NCBI GenBank assembly: GCA_024102635.1 | Contig: JAGFJO010000089.1 | Span: 1-64,000, forward strand | Direction of reading: 5' to 3' | Length of the DNA: 64,000 nucleotides | Origin: Deltaproteobacteria bacterium | GTDB lineage: Bacteria; Bdellovibrionota_C; UBA2361; JAGFJO01 | Shown here: positions 27,300-37,787 of the stretch, piece after piece | Layout: each line of letters opens with the position of its first letter | Numbering within the stretch: position 1 is the first letter of the stretch | Position numbers and translations under genes: made by a program | Notes under the pieces: model-generated | The model's database searches: none | The model's input: only the letters and a program-made list of their open reading frames with translations | What the model was told of the DNA's origin: nothing

Positions 27300-27649
27300 G
27301 GAGCTACCTGATCCAAAAGGTTCCCCAACTGTTTGCGGTCCTCGCTTTCAAGTTCATCGTTATGGGGTTTGCCGCTGGTTTGGACTTTATTGACTTTTAT
27401 CCCGGCGCGCGCGTCTGCCGGTGCCTCTTTGCCGGAAGTTCCAGCTCGGCGCTGCTTCATTACTTCCTCTTGCTTAGCCGAAGTCTTATCTACAAAAAAC
27501 TCGCGCAATGAGAAGCCGCCTCCCGAGTAACCCTTCCTGCCGGTTCCAAAGTAGTCGTAACGAAGCTGATGAGCGGCGACAAGAACAAATGCTCCAACGA
27601 TCAAAACAATCAAGAAGAGACGAAACGAGGAGCCTTTCCCGGAAGCCAT
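27296..27649 (-). CDS. Small single-pass membrane protein coupled to a lipoprotein
   Basis: This 117-residue protein has one N-terminal membrane helix (about residues 10-26, LFLIVLIVGAFVLVAAH) and a polar, flexible tail (KVNKVQTSGKPHNDELES). I do not recognise it. It ends by a 4-bp overlap with the start of the lipoprotein gene at 27299, so the two proteins probably act together at the inner membrane. The ATG at 27649 lies 84 bp past the terminator that ends the histone-like gene, so a promoter is expected in 27650-27730; a short AT-rich stretch is all I see. Confidence 0.72.
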   Translation of the reverse strand: MASGKGSSFRLFLIVLIVGAFVLVAAHQLRYDYFGTGRKGYSGGGFSLREFFVDKTSAKQEEVMKQRRAGTSGKEAPADARAGIKVNKVQTSGKPHNDELESEDRKQLGNLLDQVAP

Positions 27650-27724
27650 AGTGTTATGCTAGCCAATATATGGCTAATGGACAATGTAATTTCCTATGCG
27701 CGTCGAGCGCATTTGGACTTACCA

Positions 27725-27761
27725 AATAAAAAAAAAGAGCCTCGGAAACCGAGGCTCTTTT
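27725..27761 (-). terminator. Rho-independent terminator of the histone H1-like gene
   Basis: A 13-bp stem (27733-27745 with 27749-27761, GC-rich core GAGCCTCGG/CCGAGGCTC) with loop AAA is followed, on the minus strand, by a run of nine T. It lies 52 bp after the stop of the histone-like gene. A short T run on the other side would allow weaker plus-strand use. Confidence 0.93.
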
Positions 27762-27812
27762 ACTTATTGTCCACCTAGCGCAGCCGCATTATGGCTCCGC
27801 TGAAGGACCTCT

Positions 27813-28160
27813 CTAGCGGCGTGCACGCTTGGCAGATCGCTTGGAGCTGGAGCTCTTCTTTGCGACCTTTGCTTTGGCGCTCTTGCGCGACGCAGATGAG
27901 AAATTACGGTAAGGCATGCTTTTTACCAAAAGCTGCTTGAAGGCATTGGTGTTCCCGGCTGCCGGCGAGAACTCCACCGAACGGGCGGTTCCTTTTACAT
28001 GCCGTCTACGCAGCACCCTCTCCCGCGCATACTTCATAATAAGCGGCTTAAGGGTGGAAGGATTGATCCTCAGCTTGTCTTGAATCTGTCGAACTGTAAA
28101 CCATTTGCCTACATGGCGGGTAAGCTCGCTGTCGACTTTGGCACGAATTGTGTTTGCCAT
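27813..28160 (-). CDS. Histone H1-like winged-helix protein with basic tail
   Basis: Residues 1-60 look like a small winged helix (SELTRHVGKWFTVRQIQDKL, NPSTLKPLIMKYARERVLRR). Residues 85-115 are a Lys/Ser/Ala/Arg tail (KSAKAKVAKKSSSSKRSAKRARR, quoted short as KSAKAKVAKK) like the tails of eukaryotic histone H1 and bacterial H1-like proteins. It should bind DNA and act as a nucleoid protein; target specificity is unknown. The strong terminator after it and the 200-bp gap before it show an independent transcript. No partner is seen. Confidence 0.78.
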   Translation of the reverse strand: MANTIRAKVDSELTRHVGKWFTVRQIQDKLRINPSTLKPLIMKYARERVLRRRHVKGTARSVEFSPAAGNTNAFKQLLVKSMPYRNFSSASRKSAKAKVAKKSSSSKRSAKRARR

Positions 28161-28361
28161 ACTATTGTCATCTCCACTTTAATAAACAAGTACAATTGGA
28201 CGCTTCAAAACCATACAACCTGAAAGCAATCCAAGCTGACCGTATAACACCATCACTTCCTATTGCCAACACCTTTTGAAAAAAAAGGATCCACAAGATT
28301 GGAGAGTGAAGCCGCGGCCCAAAAGTTTTCAAGCCGCCGAAAGCCCGTAAGAGCGCGCTTT

Positions 28362-28772
28362 CTAGCGGTGAACTACATTGCTTTCAATCCAGGAGATGAT
28401 GTCCGCGGTCTTTGAGCCTGGGGGAAAGATCTCTCGCACTCCGAGCTCTTTGAGTTTGACTATATCCGACTTTGGGATGATGCCTCCTCCGAAAACCACT
28501 ATGTCGGAGGCCTCTTTCTCTTTGAGCAGCTTTATCAGTTCAGGGAAGATCGTCATGTGAGCGCCGGACAGGATGCTGAGTCCCACACATTGCACATCTT
28601 CCTGCAAAGCCGTCCGAACGATCATCTCGGGAGTTTGATGCAGCCCGGTGTAAATTACTTCCATTCCCGCGTCACGCAAGGCACGTGCAATCACCTTTGC
28701 GCCGCGATCATGGCCATCCAATCCGGCTTTGCCGATCAAGACGCGAATGGGAGCCTTCTGCTTTCCTTTCAT
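28362..28772 (-). CDS. mcmA2: Methylmalonyl-CoA mutase, cobalamin-binding subunit
   Basis: The 136-residue B12-binding domain carries the DxHxxG motif as [19 protein letters not shown], the SxL motif in [10 protein letters not shown], and the GG motif in VVFGGGIIP. It pairs with the catalytic subunit encoded 3 bp upstream to convert (R)-methylmalonyl-CoA to succinyl-CoA. A split mutase like this is usual in archaea and many bacteria. ATG 28772 is the start. No MeaB-type GTPase is visible in the operon, though one could be elsewhere. Confidence 0.93.
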   Translation of the reverse strand: MKGKQKAPIRVLIGKAGLDGHDRGAKVIARALRDAGMEVIYTGLHQTPEMIVRTALQEDVQCVGLSILSGAHMTIFPELIKLLKEKEASDIVVFGGGIIPKSDIVKLKELGVREIFPPGSKTADIISWIESNVVHR

Positions 28773-28775
28773 AAT

Positions 28776-30437
<1,662 letters not shown>

Positions 30438-30440
30438 CGT

Positions 30441-31607
30441 TTAGTACTGTTCCTTCAGAAGATTAGTCGCGACGATTATGCGTTGTATCTCGCTAGTACC
30501 CTCATAGATCTCGGTTATCTTTGCGTCCCGAAGATGACGCTCAGCCGGATACTCGGTAACATAACCATAACCGCCATGAATCTGTATTCCCTTTACGGCC
30601 GCTTCCATCGCCGCTTCCGAGGCGAACAGCTTAGCCATTGAAGCCTGTCTGCCGTAGCTTTTCCCTTGATCTTTAAGCGCAGCAGCGGAAAGAGTAAGAT
30701 AGCGGGCCGCGTCGATTCTTGTGATCATATCGCAAAGGTAGTTCTGAATCGACTGATGCTCGGCAATTAGCTTTCCAAAGGCTTTCCGTTCATTAGCGTA
30801 ATTCAGCGCATCTCTTAAAGCGGCGCGCGCTATCCCCACGGCCTGAGATGCAACCCCGATGCGGCCGCCATTCAAGGTGCTCATGGCGACGGCGAAGCCG
30901 CGTCCCTCCTCGAACAAGAGGTTGTTTTGGCCCAGCTTAACATCGTCATACATGATGCTTGAGGTGGGGGAGCCGCGAATACCCATTTTATCCTCGCGCT
31001 TGCCCAGCGAGATCCCTTCAGTCTTCATGGAATGAACAAACGCGGTGATCCCTTTGTTTCCTTTAGCCGGCTCCTGCATAGCGAAAAGGATGCATACGTC
31101 GGCTTCAGGAGCGTTGGTGATCCAGTTCTTGGTGCCGTTTATGACGTATTCCTTGCCTTGCTTCTTGACGGTACAGGTAAGATTAGCTGCATCACTGCCT
31201 GTAGATGGCTCAGAGAGCGCGAAACATCCCAGCCACTCCCCACGAGCCAACTTTGGAAGGTAGGCGCTTCTCTGCTCCTCGCTTCCGTACTCCAGCAGCG
31301 GCGAGATACACAGAGAGTTGTGTGCGCTGACAATGATTGCGGTTGATGCGCAAGCGGCTGCAAGCTCTTCAATGATTAAGCAATAGGCAATCTGTGAAAG
31401 CCCCGCACCATCCAATTCCGGGGGCACAGCGACGCCCATAAAGCCGAGCGCGCCAAGCTTAGGCAACAGCTCCCGAGGGAAGTAGTGCTCCTGATCTATC
31501 TTTGCGGCCAGCGGAAGCACCTCTGATTCTGCGAAATCACGCGCCGCCTCCTGCGCCATCCGCACCTCCTCCGGCAACTCGAAAGAAAACCCGTTCGCCC
31601 AGCCCAT
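30441..31607 (-). CDS. Short-chain/butyryl-type acyl-CoA dehydrogenase
   Basis: This 388-residue FAD enzyme oxidises acyl-CoA to enoyl-CoA and passes electrons to ETF. The three-domain pattern is seen: helical N-terminus, mid beta domain (WLGCFALSEPSTGSDAANL), C-terminal helices with QIHGGYGYVTEYPAERHLRD and the catalytic Glu in ITEIYEGTSEIQR. The length and the catalytic Glu position fit short-chain or branched-chain (isobutyryl, 2-methylbutyryl) dehydrogenases; chain-length cannot be set here. It sits between enoyl-CoA hydratase and mutase genes, supporting a role in branched-chain or propionate metabolism. Confidence 0.93.
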   Translation of the reverse strand: MGWANGFSFELPEEVRMAQEAARDFAESEVLPLAAKIDQEHYFPRELLPKLGALGFMGVAVPPELDGAGLSQIAYCLIIEELAAACASTAIIVSAHNSLCISPLLEYGSEEQRSAYLPKLARGEWLGCFALSEPSTGSDAANLTCTVKKQGKEYVINGTKNWITNAPEADVCILFAMQEPAKGNKGITAFVHSMKTEGISLGKREDKMGIRGSPTSSIMYDDVKLGQNNLLFEEGRGFAVAMSTLNGGRIGVASQAVGIARAALRDALNYANERKAFGKLIAEHQSIQNYLCDMITRIDAARYLTLSAAALKDQGKSYGRQASMAKLFASEAAMEAAVKGIQIHGGYGYVTEYPAERHLRDAKITEIYEGTSEIQRIIVATNLLKEQY

Positions 31608-31649
31608 CTAAATCCTATCTCGCAATGTTCACAACACTTACACTACCGG

Positions 31650-32441
31650 CTACTTCCCGGTAAACTTTGCTTCCCGTTTATGCTTGAAAGCATCCATTCC
31701 CTCTTCGCGATCAAGCGTCGGGAAAAGTTCTAAAAATGCCGCCACTTCGAGCCTGAGTCCGGCATTAAGGCATTGATCCTGGCTCTCCCGTATCACCCTT
31801 TTGGATGCGGCAACCGCCAGTGGAGCTTTTTGTATGATAGTATTTGCCCATGCATAAGCTGCATCTATAATTTCGCCTCTCGGTACCAGCTTATCTACAA
31901 TTCCCAATCTTAAAGCTTCCTCGGCGGAGATTATCTCACCGGTATAGACAAGCCTTCTGGCTGCCGCTACTCCGCAGCGGTGTATTAACCGCTGTGTGCC
32001 GCCGAAGCCGGGTAAAATTCCGAGCCCGACCTCGGGCTGCCCTAACTTAGCGTCATCGGCGGCCACTATCAGGTCGCACGCCAGAGCCAGTTCAAGTCCA
32101 CCGCCCAACGCATAGCCGTGAACCGCAGCGATTACCGGAAAGCGAACGGTCTCGATCTGCCTCATGACTCGCTGCCCAAGCTCCACGTAATCCGCGATCG
32201 GTCTAGGACCGAGGCTTGCCATAGAGTTGATATCAGCTCCGGCTACAAATGCCTTTTCACCATCCGCCGAGATGACAAGCACCCGTACCTTCTCGTTTTT
32301 ATTGAGCCGCTCAAGATGAGTTAATAACGTCTGAAGCATCTCCGGATTAAGGGCATTCAGGTGCGCAGCCCGATTTAGTACCAGATGGGATAGCTGGCCC
32401 TCCTTATGAACACGAACACTCTCCGCTAATGTTTCACTCAT
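31650..32441 (-). CDS. Enoyl-CoA hydratase (crotonase family)
   Basis: This 263-residue enzyme adds water to trans-2-enoyl-CoA. The first oxyanion-hole motif is AFVAGADINSM (about 64-75), the second GYALGGGLELALACDLIVA, and both active-site Glu are present (GGGLELALACDL and GQPEVGLGILPGFGGTQRL). It is the first gene of the unit that ends in mutase A2. ATG 32441 is a good start. It follows HinT on the same strand by about 35 bp, so hinT may be included in the transcript. Confidence 0.93.
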   Translation of the reverse strand: MSETLAESVRVHKEGQLSHLVLNRAAHLNALNPEMLQTLLTHLERLNKNEKVRVLVISADGEKAFVAGADINSMASLGPRPIADYVELGQRVMRQIETVRFPVIAAVHGYALGGGLELALACDLIVAADDAKLGQPEVGLGILPGFGGTQRLIHRCGVAAARRLVYTGEIISAEEALRLGIVDKLVPRGEIIDAAYAWANTIIQKAPLAVAASKRVIRESQDQCLNAGLRLEVAAFLELFPTLDREEGMDAFKHKREAKFTGK

Positions 32442-32475
32442 ACCCTAATGACCTCGTAACAAAGAAACCTTTTGA

Positions 32476-32826
32476 TTAACCCGGCGGCCACTCAAAGGCA
32501 CGCCCGCCTAAAATATGTAGGTGAAGATGAAATACCGACTGTCCTGCTCTTTCTCCGTTATTGATAACCACTCTGTAGCCGTCCTGTGCAACTCCCTCAA
32601 TTTTGGCGACCTCGGCTGCTGCAAGAAGTAGCTCTCCGAGTATCTCCCGATCTTCCGATGATGCATCGTTCAGATTCACGATCGGCTTTTTGGGAATGAT
32701 TAAGACGTGCGTACTTGCTTGAGGATTAATATCCCGGAACGCAAGCACATTCTCAGTCTCATGGACAATCTGAGCATTAATCTCACGGCGAATTATTTTT
32801 GAGAAGATTGTTTCGTTCTGGCTCAT
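32476..32826 (-). CDS. hinT: HIT-family nucleotide hydrolase (HinT-type)
   Basis: The 116-residue protein ends with the histidine triad VFHLHLHILGG, where the central His acts on AMP-linked amides, followed by the typical HinT tail (GRAFEWPPG). The N-terminus FSKIIRREINAQIV and ALFRDINPQASTHVLIIPKK-type strand are conserved. It lies 34 bp upstream of the enoyl-CoA hydratase gene and 149 bp downstream of sbcC. A specific physiological substrate is not clear from context. Confidence 0.95.
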   Translation of the reverse strand: MSQNETIFSKIIRREINAQIVHETENVLAFRDINPQASTHVLIIPKKPIVNLNDASSEDREILGELLLAAAEVAKIEGVAQDGYRVVINNGERAGQSVFHLHLHILGGRAFEWPPG

Positions 32827-32975
32827 TTTTGATACTTACCCATGCTTTCGGCGCGGCAATATACCTCAATATACCATAAGAGCTACATCACAACGTGTTG
32901 TAATACTTCTATAGCCCTTTTGATGCACATGATTTCAACCTCTTTGAAGCTCTCATGCAATAGTAAAACGCGGTG

Positions 32976-35087
32976 CTAGATATTAGCGGCTAAAGGCGAA
33001 TCTCCCATAAGGAACTCATCCATCACCGCAACTTCACCGGTTGATTCGTCGTAGTCTACCGAGAGAAGGTTTTGGACCCCTTCTCGGATATCATCAAGAT
33101 GAGTAATCACCAAAATCTGATCAAAGCGAACGTTCAACTTCTCCAGTAGTATTAAGACGTTAGTGCGTCTGCTTTGGTCAAGGGAGCCGAATACTTCATC
33201 TAATATAAGAAGCGAGAAGGATTGTCCTGCTCTCTCGGCAAGCAGCTGGGACAGTGCAAGTCTCAGACAGAGGTTCAACAAGTCCTCCTCACCTCCGCTA
33301 ATGATTGCCTTAGCCTCTCCATCTTCAAGTACTGAGGGGGTAAAGTCGTGGGCGATCTCAACTGCGCTATAGCGTCCATCGGTAAGTTCGGATAGGAACT
33401 CACTGGCCAGCTCAGCAAGCCGGGGACGGAGCATTGAGTTAAGCGATCTCCTGAAATCACTGAGAACTTTGTCACTTTCTTCGAGCACGACCAGTTCGCG
33501 TTTCCCGGCATTCAGCAGCGCCGCCTTTTCATCATGTTCGACTAGTGCGTTCCGGCTGCGCTTCAAGAGCTGCTCCTTTGTGGTCAGATCTCCCTCCGCC
33601 TTTACTCTTTGCAGCCTGGCGACTTCCAGCAGCCTGCGGCAACTCTCTCGGTGAACACATGCTTTATCGTATACGTCAGGCTCGAATTGAATCGAATTGA
33701 GTGTGGCTGTCAGCTTATCCAGCTCTTGCCGGGCCAGTTGCGAAACGTTCTCAACCTTCTCCTTGTCTTTTTGAAGGAAGGCGATTCTTTCAGCTACCGA
33801 GCGGAGCTCAGAAAGGGTGCCGAGGTCTCGCTGAAGGGAATGTCGCTGCTCCTTTAAGCGGGCCAGAAGAGCTTCTGTTTCTGTGATCTGCTTCGGCTCC
33901 TTTTCCATCTCCTCCACACGCTGTCTTAAAGCGAGGAGCTTCTGAGAAGCCTGCCGTGCCTCTTCTTTGTGTCTATCCACAACACCTTGAAATGACTCCC
34001 CGAGCTCCTGTTCGCAAGTCGGGCAGGCATCATGAGAGCCAAGCGAGATCATCTTTTGCAATTTGCGATCAAATTCCAATAGCTCATCGCTCCGAAGCTG
34101 CAACTCGGCTCTTGCGGCCGCTACCTCCTCTTTCCACCTTAACCTCTCTTCATTGACCCGGCTCTCACAATGCATCACCTTCGAGGATATCTCGCTAAGA
34201 GCACTCTCCGTTTCTTCGAGCCGCTGCGCGTATCCATCAGCACCCCCCGCGCCGGCGATCTGCTTTTCCAGCTCGGCTATCTCTACATGCAGCTCCGTGA
34301 GGCGTACACCGAGCAAGTTCAGGCTCGAGGCGGCCTCCTGGTTCAACTGTTGCTGCTTTAGATACAACGCCCTTCGACCCTCCATAGAATTAACTGCCGA
34401 TTCGGCGCTCTGAAGCTCCTTTTCAGCATTTGCAAGCACTCTCGCGCTCTCTTCATATTTTTCCTTTACCGGATTGAGCTCTGCTTCCTCTCTTTTTATC
34501 TGGTTCTCTATCTCTTCACGTGTTCCTAGCGCGGCCTCCAAACCGCTCAAGTGATTCCGCTTATCACGCCGATCTACTCGCAACATCTCTTGGATTCTCT
34601 CAAGCTTATCGTAGCCCATCATCCGCACAATGAACCGCTCGCGCTCGGTGGCGCCCTTCTTACCGCTTAGAAATTCAAGTCCCTTCTGCTCGGTAAAAAA
34701 CGTCGCTACATACTCGTCGTAGCTCATTCCGAGCAAGGCAGTGACACGATCGCTTACTTCGCGCGTGCCCTGTGAACAGGGATCGGCTTCTCCTCCAAGG
34801 AACAACTTGGCATCCGAAGTGCTTCGCTCTACTCTAAATACCTGCCCGGCATGTTCGAAGGTGAGATGAGCTTCGGCCTGGAGATTTTTTCGTGCTCCAC
34901 GCGTTTTCAGATCGTCGACTCTTCCGCGAATCGCCTTTGTGCCGTACAGGGCAAATGCTATCGCCTCGATAAGCGAGGTTTTACCGGCACCATTGGAGCC
35001 TATAATTCCGGTGAGGCCGGGCTGAAAGTCTATCGCCGTATTACCGTGCTGGCGAAAATGTTTCAGATGAAGCCTGATGAGCCTCAT
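32976..35087 (-). CDS. sbcC: SbcC/Rad50-type ATPase
   Basis: The 703-residue SMC-like ATPase pairs with the SbcD nuclease to process DNA ends and hairpins. The Walker A is GIIGSNGAGKTSLIEA, with a signature near the C-terminus IISGGEEDLLNLCLRLALSQ and Walker B LLILDEVFGSLDQS. The long coiled coil (about residues 180-530) carries a CPTCEQEL zinc hook at about 358. At 703 residues it is shorter than E. coli SbcC (1048), closer to archaeal Rad50, through a shorter coil. It begins inside the sbcD frame with a 47-bp overlap, showing translational coupling. Confidence 0.94.
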   Translation of the reverse strand: MRLIRLHLKHFRQHGNTAIDFQPGLTGIIGSNGAGKTSLIEAIAFALYGTKAIRGRVDDLKTRGARKNLQAEAHLTFEHAGQVFRVERSTSDAKLFLGGEADPCSQGTREVSDRVTALLGMSYDEYVATFFTEQKGLEFLSGKKGATERERFIVRMMGYDKLERIQEMLRVDRRDKRNHLSGLEAALGTREEIENQIKREEAELNPVKEKYEESARVLANAEKELQSAESAVNSMEGRRALYLKQQQLNQEAASSLNLLGVRLTELHVEIAELEKQIAGAGGADGYAQRLEETESALSEISSKVMHCESRVNEERLRWKEEVAAARAELQLRSDELLEFDRKLQKMISLGSHDACPTCEQELGESFQGVVDRHKEEARQASQKLLALRQRVEEMEKEPKQITETEALLARLKEQRHSLQRDLGTLSELRSVAERIAFLQKDKEKVENVSQLARQELDKLTATLNSIQFEPDVYDKACVHRESCRRLLEVARLQRVKAEGDLTTKEQLLKRSRNALVEHDEKAALLNAGKRELVVLEESDKVLSDFRRSLNSMLRPRLAELASEFLSELTDGRYSAVEIAHDFTPSVLEDGEAKAIISGGEEDLLNLCLRLALSQLLAERAGQSFSLLILDEVFGSLDQSRRTNVLILLEKLNVRFDQILVITHLDDIREGVQNLLSVDYDESTGEVAVMDEFLMGDSPLAANI

Positions 35088-36279
35088 GCTGTTCCTCCAA
35101 TTGCTTTAAATAGGAGAGGAGCAGGTTCTCGACCTCCTGCCGCCCTGATACCTGAAGCGGGTATAATCCGCAAAACTCCCTTAATTCGCTATCGAGCCGG
35201 CCGCGCCTATGCAGCACCGGGAGCACTCCCCCCATGCCTTGTGCGGCAATCGGCGTATCGAGGGTGAGATTCAAGCAGCGACCTCTCCAGCGCTTTACCA
35301 TCTTGTAGTCAATCTGGCGGTATACCTCTCGCGGCAGATTATGGATGGTCAGGCGCACGATCTTGCCGTCCGCTCCACCCGGAATGTTAGTGAGAGCAAA
35401 ATCCACCAATTCCGAAACTTTGGCGGGCTCGAGCCCAGCCGCATCGATCGGTTCCAGCACGACGACTTCGCGCGGAGATGAGAGCGCATGGAAAATGCGT
35501 TTTGACTCTGGCAGCAATACTTGCAGAAAGCCCTTATTGCGATCACCTTCAGCCCATATATTGGCCGCAGTGTGCTCGGTTGAGCCGCTGTATGCCGCGT
35601 TGTAGCCGAACTCCTTGAAGATGTGCAGGTGACCCAAAGCGATATAGTCCCATTCGTTGGGAGAGAGCGCACTAAGACTTAAATCAACGCCTCCGAAGTC
35701 ACTTATCCAGTTGCGGTCAAGCTGGGCATGCACAGCTAAAATGTTATGCGAAAAGCGGTCATCAGCGCGCACCTCGTGCTTTTGGAGCTTAGAAAGTGAC
35801 GCGTGCGGGAGGCACAGGACAGATAGGTCAAGGTCGGAGAAGCGGAACTGCTCAGCCGATTGATCCGCTACATATACTCCAGGAATTTCATTGAATAACC
35901 GCAAAACGTTGCCGGTATCGCTGCGCTTAGGAGTTTCATGGTTTCCGGCCACAAGTACCAGCGGCGCTTTTGTTAAAGTGACGAGCCGCTTTATCTCTCG
36001 GAAGCAGAAGGTAAGAACCGAATTGGAAGGCCGAACGGCATGGAAAAGGTCGCCGACTACTAGTGTGATATCCGGCTTTAGCTCTGCAATGCGAGTTACA
36101 GCCTCGCTAAAGGCGTGATTAATGTCGACCTCGCGCTGATTTAACCCCTGAGGCGTGAGCTTGCCGTAACGCCTATAGCCCAGGTGCACATCGGCTAGAT
36201 GGCATACATTGAGAGGCGGCTTTGCCTCATCCGAAGCGCTTTTTTTTGCAGCCGCTGGCCGGCTCTTTTTTGACGTCAT
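35041..36279 (-). CDS. sbcD: SbcD/Mre11-type nuclease
   Basis: The 412-residue metallophosphoesterase has all motifs: HLADVHLGYRR (I), VVGDLFHAVRP (II), LVAGNHETPKRS (III), ILAVHAQLD (IV) and ALGHLHIFKEF (V). A C-terminal capping and SbcC-binding part follows. ATG 36279 is used; an upstream start at 36318 adds 13 residues with no family match. A polar, Lys/Ala-rich stretch of about 20 residues precedes motif I. It overlaps sbcC by 47 bp. It follows the T3SS-linked TPR gene by about 110 bp, which is likely the end of that unit. Confidence 0.93.
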   Translation of the reverse strand: MTSKKSRPAAAKKSASDEAKPPLNVCHLADVHLGYRRYGKLTPQGLNQREVDINHAFSEAVTRIAELKPDITLVVGDLFHAVRPSNSVLTFCFREIKRLVTLTKAPLVLVAGNHETPKRSDTGNVLRLFNEIPGVYVADQSAEQFRFSDLDLSVLCLPHASLSKLQKHEVRADDRFSHNILAVHAQLDRNWISDFGGVDLSLSALSPNEWDYIALGHLHIFKEFGYNAAYSGSTEHTAANIWAEGDRNKGFLQVLLPESKRIFHALSSPREVVVLEPIDAAGLEPAKVSELVDFALTNIPGGADGKIVRLTIHNLPREVYRQIDYKMVKRWRGRCLNLTLDTPIAAQGMGGVLPVLHRRGRLDSELREFCGLYPLQVSGRQEVENLLLSYLKQLEEQHEAHQASSETFSPAR

Positions 36280-36392
36280 TTTACTGCTGATACGTTTTAA
36301 ACAACCGGCCGGCGGCAAATCGAATCGCCGGAGTGCCGCACGGGCCCTTTATGAAACCGCGCTGATGTGCAGATTAACATTTTGGCTAAAAA

Positions 36393-36827
36393 TTATCGAG
36401 CTTGATATCGCGCTAGCTGTGCCCGGAAAAAGCGGACAATCTCAGGATCGGTAATGCCCCCGCCCTCAATTTTCTCTCCGATCTCCCCGAGATAAGTACC
36501 GGCAGCGTGGTAATCGCCGCTGCTGAGCAGGCAAGAGATTAAAAAAAGGAGCGCCTCCGGACTGGCAGGGTCAGCCGTATGGGCGCGCCGCGCCGCTAAT
36601 AAGGCGGCATCATAGTTATTCGAGAAAACCTGGATATAGCAGAGTCCGAGCCAGGCCGGCGAGAAGTCGGGGACCACCTCGGTAAGTCCCTGCATAATCG
36701 CCTCTGCAGCTTTCAGATTCCCGTTCTCCAGGTATATTCTTCCCAATTCGTAAATGCTGGAGACCTCTTCCTCGGAGTATCCACCACGCATCTGATCAGG
36801 GACTGAACGGTCTTTGGCATGATCCAT
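36393..36827 (-). CDS. TPR protein, possible type III secretion chaperone
   Basis: The 144-residue protein has three TPR-like repeats (about 20-125), as in IYELGRIYLENGNLKAAEAI and FLISCLLSSGDYHAAGTYL. It starts one base after the stop of the 83-residue gene, at the end of the sctRSTU block. Type III systems use small TPR chaperones such as SycD/LcrH for translocators and PscG for the needle subunit, and the size and place fit that class. The match is by fold and position only; a general TPR protein is the alternative. Confidence 0.7.
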   Translation of the reverse strand: MDHAKDRSVPDQMRGGYSEEEVSSIYELGRIYLENGNLKAAEAIMQGLTEVVPDFSPAWLGLCYIQVFSNNYDAALLAARRAHTADPASPEALLFLISCLLSSGDYHAAGTYLGEIGEKIEGGGITDPEIVRFFRAQLARYQAR

Positions 36828-36828
36828 A

Positions 36829-37080
36829 CTAACTTCCCGGTTTTACCTCCAGCCAATCGAGTACCTGCTTTAGCATCGCTTCCTCCGCCAAGAACCGCCG
36901 TTTCGACTCTGGTGCGGCGCCTACAGGGTTCTCTTTTAATATTCCGCTGACCTTCTCATACCGGGCGAAGAGCGACGAGGTAAGAGAATCAAGCCGCGAC
37001 AGCTTCCCTTTGACGGGTAGAAGCGTCAGCAGCGGAGAAAGAGAGAAATCATCGGGGCCGGAAAAAAGGTTCTTACGCAT
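36829..37080 (-). CDS. Unrecognised 83-residue protein in the type III block
   Basis: The protein is small, helical and soluble, with LSRLDSLTSSLFARYEKVSGI and RRFLAEEAMLKQVLDWLEV helices joined by a Pro/Gly loop (ENPVGAAPES). The start is set by GAGAGG six bases before ATG 37080. It lies 22 bp after sctU and one base before the TPR gene. Size and helix pattern would suit a needle-like or chaperone-like partner, and needle subunits (SctF) have a similar length with a central Pro loop, but no SctF sequence motif can be shown. It is not a displaced SctU C-terminus, since NPTH is absent. Confidence 0.65.
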   Translation of the reverse strand: MRKNLFSGPDDFSLSPLLTLLPVKGKLSRLDSLTSSLFARYEKVSGILKENPVGAAPESKRRFLAEEAMLKQVLDWLEVKPGS

Positions 37081-37102
37081 CTTGCCCTCTCAGCATCAAC
37101 TA

Positions 37103-37771
37103 TTAATCATTTTGTTCCGCCCGTAAATCAGCTCTCGACATCCTATGCTTGAGCATAAACGAACTCCAATTAATTAACCAGGATAGCGCGGCAATAGACA
37201 ATAACGCTGCAAGCCACAAAGCCAAATGAGAGGTCACAAATTGCTCGGGCCAAGCGACAAAATGCTGCCGCTGTTTATTAAGGAGCTCTAGAACCTCTGC
37301 TGAATATAGCCACCAGACCAATACACCGGCCGCGAGCGCTGCCACAAAAGCGCCAATGTAAAGAGCCAGCGCCGCCACTATGCCGCCACGCCCCTCGCGA
37401 ACGAACATATTCATCCGGGTAAGATTAAAGGCGGCAAACGAAAATCGGAAAAGGAATTTTGAAGATCCGAGAACAGCTGTTAGAAAGGTAAGGATAGTAA
37501 GCGCAGCCAAGGTAAGCAAAAGATTGCTTAATAGCGATAGCAGTTTGTACCAATGGGTCTCTACCGGGTGCACCCCGGCAACTACACCATTTTCTACCAA
37601 AGCATCGTAATGCCCCCACAGATCACGCCACGCGGGGAGCATAAGCACAAAAGCCAGCATAAAAGCGGATAATAAAAGGCATCGTGCAAAAAAAGGAGTG
37701 TACGGAAATATGCCTTGGTCTCGAAGCTCTCGCAGTCTCTCCTGAGTTGGCCATTCCGTTTTGTCGCCCAC
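37103..37771 (-). CDS. sctU: SctU/FlhB-family export apparatus protein lacking the cytoplasmic domain
   Basis: The N-terminus DKTEWPTQERLRELRDQG is the SctU/FlhB signature (EKTE.PT...L..AR..G), followed by four membrane helices (about 28-47, 78-100, 130-152, 180-200). The protein ends LKHRMSRADLRAEQND, the start of the cytoplasmic linker (typically LKMSKQEVKDE). The 222 residues thus lack the whole autocleaving NPTH domain of about 130 residues. The stop is a clean TAA, and the next 22 bp lead straight to another gene with its own ribosome-binding site, so no frameshift hides the domain. It sits right after sctT, in the standard R-S-T-U order. Confidence 0.85.
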   Translation of the reverse strand: MGDKTEWPTQERLRELRDQGIFPYTPFFARCLLLSAFMLAFVLMLPAWRDLWGHYDALVENGVVAGVHPVETHWYKLLSLLSNLLLTLAALTILTFLTAVLGSSKFLFRFSFAAFNLTRMNMFVREGRGGIVAALALYIGAFVAALAAGVLVWWLYSAEVLELLNKQRQHFVAWPEQFVTSHLALWLAALLSIAALSWLINWSSFMLKHRMSRADLRAEQND

Positions 37772-37787
37772 AGCTCCTCTCTCTGCT

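Noticed and set aside
36829..37080. The 83-residue gene as the missing SctU C-terminal domain
   Set aside because: It has no NPTH motif, its own ribosome-binding site and no match to the cytoplasmic domain.
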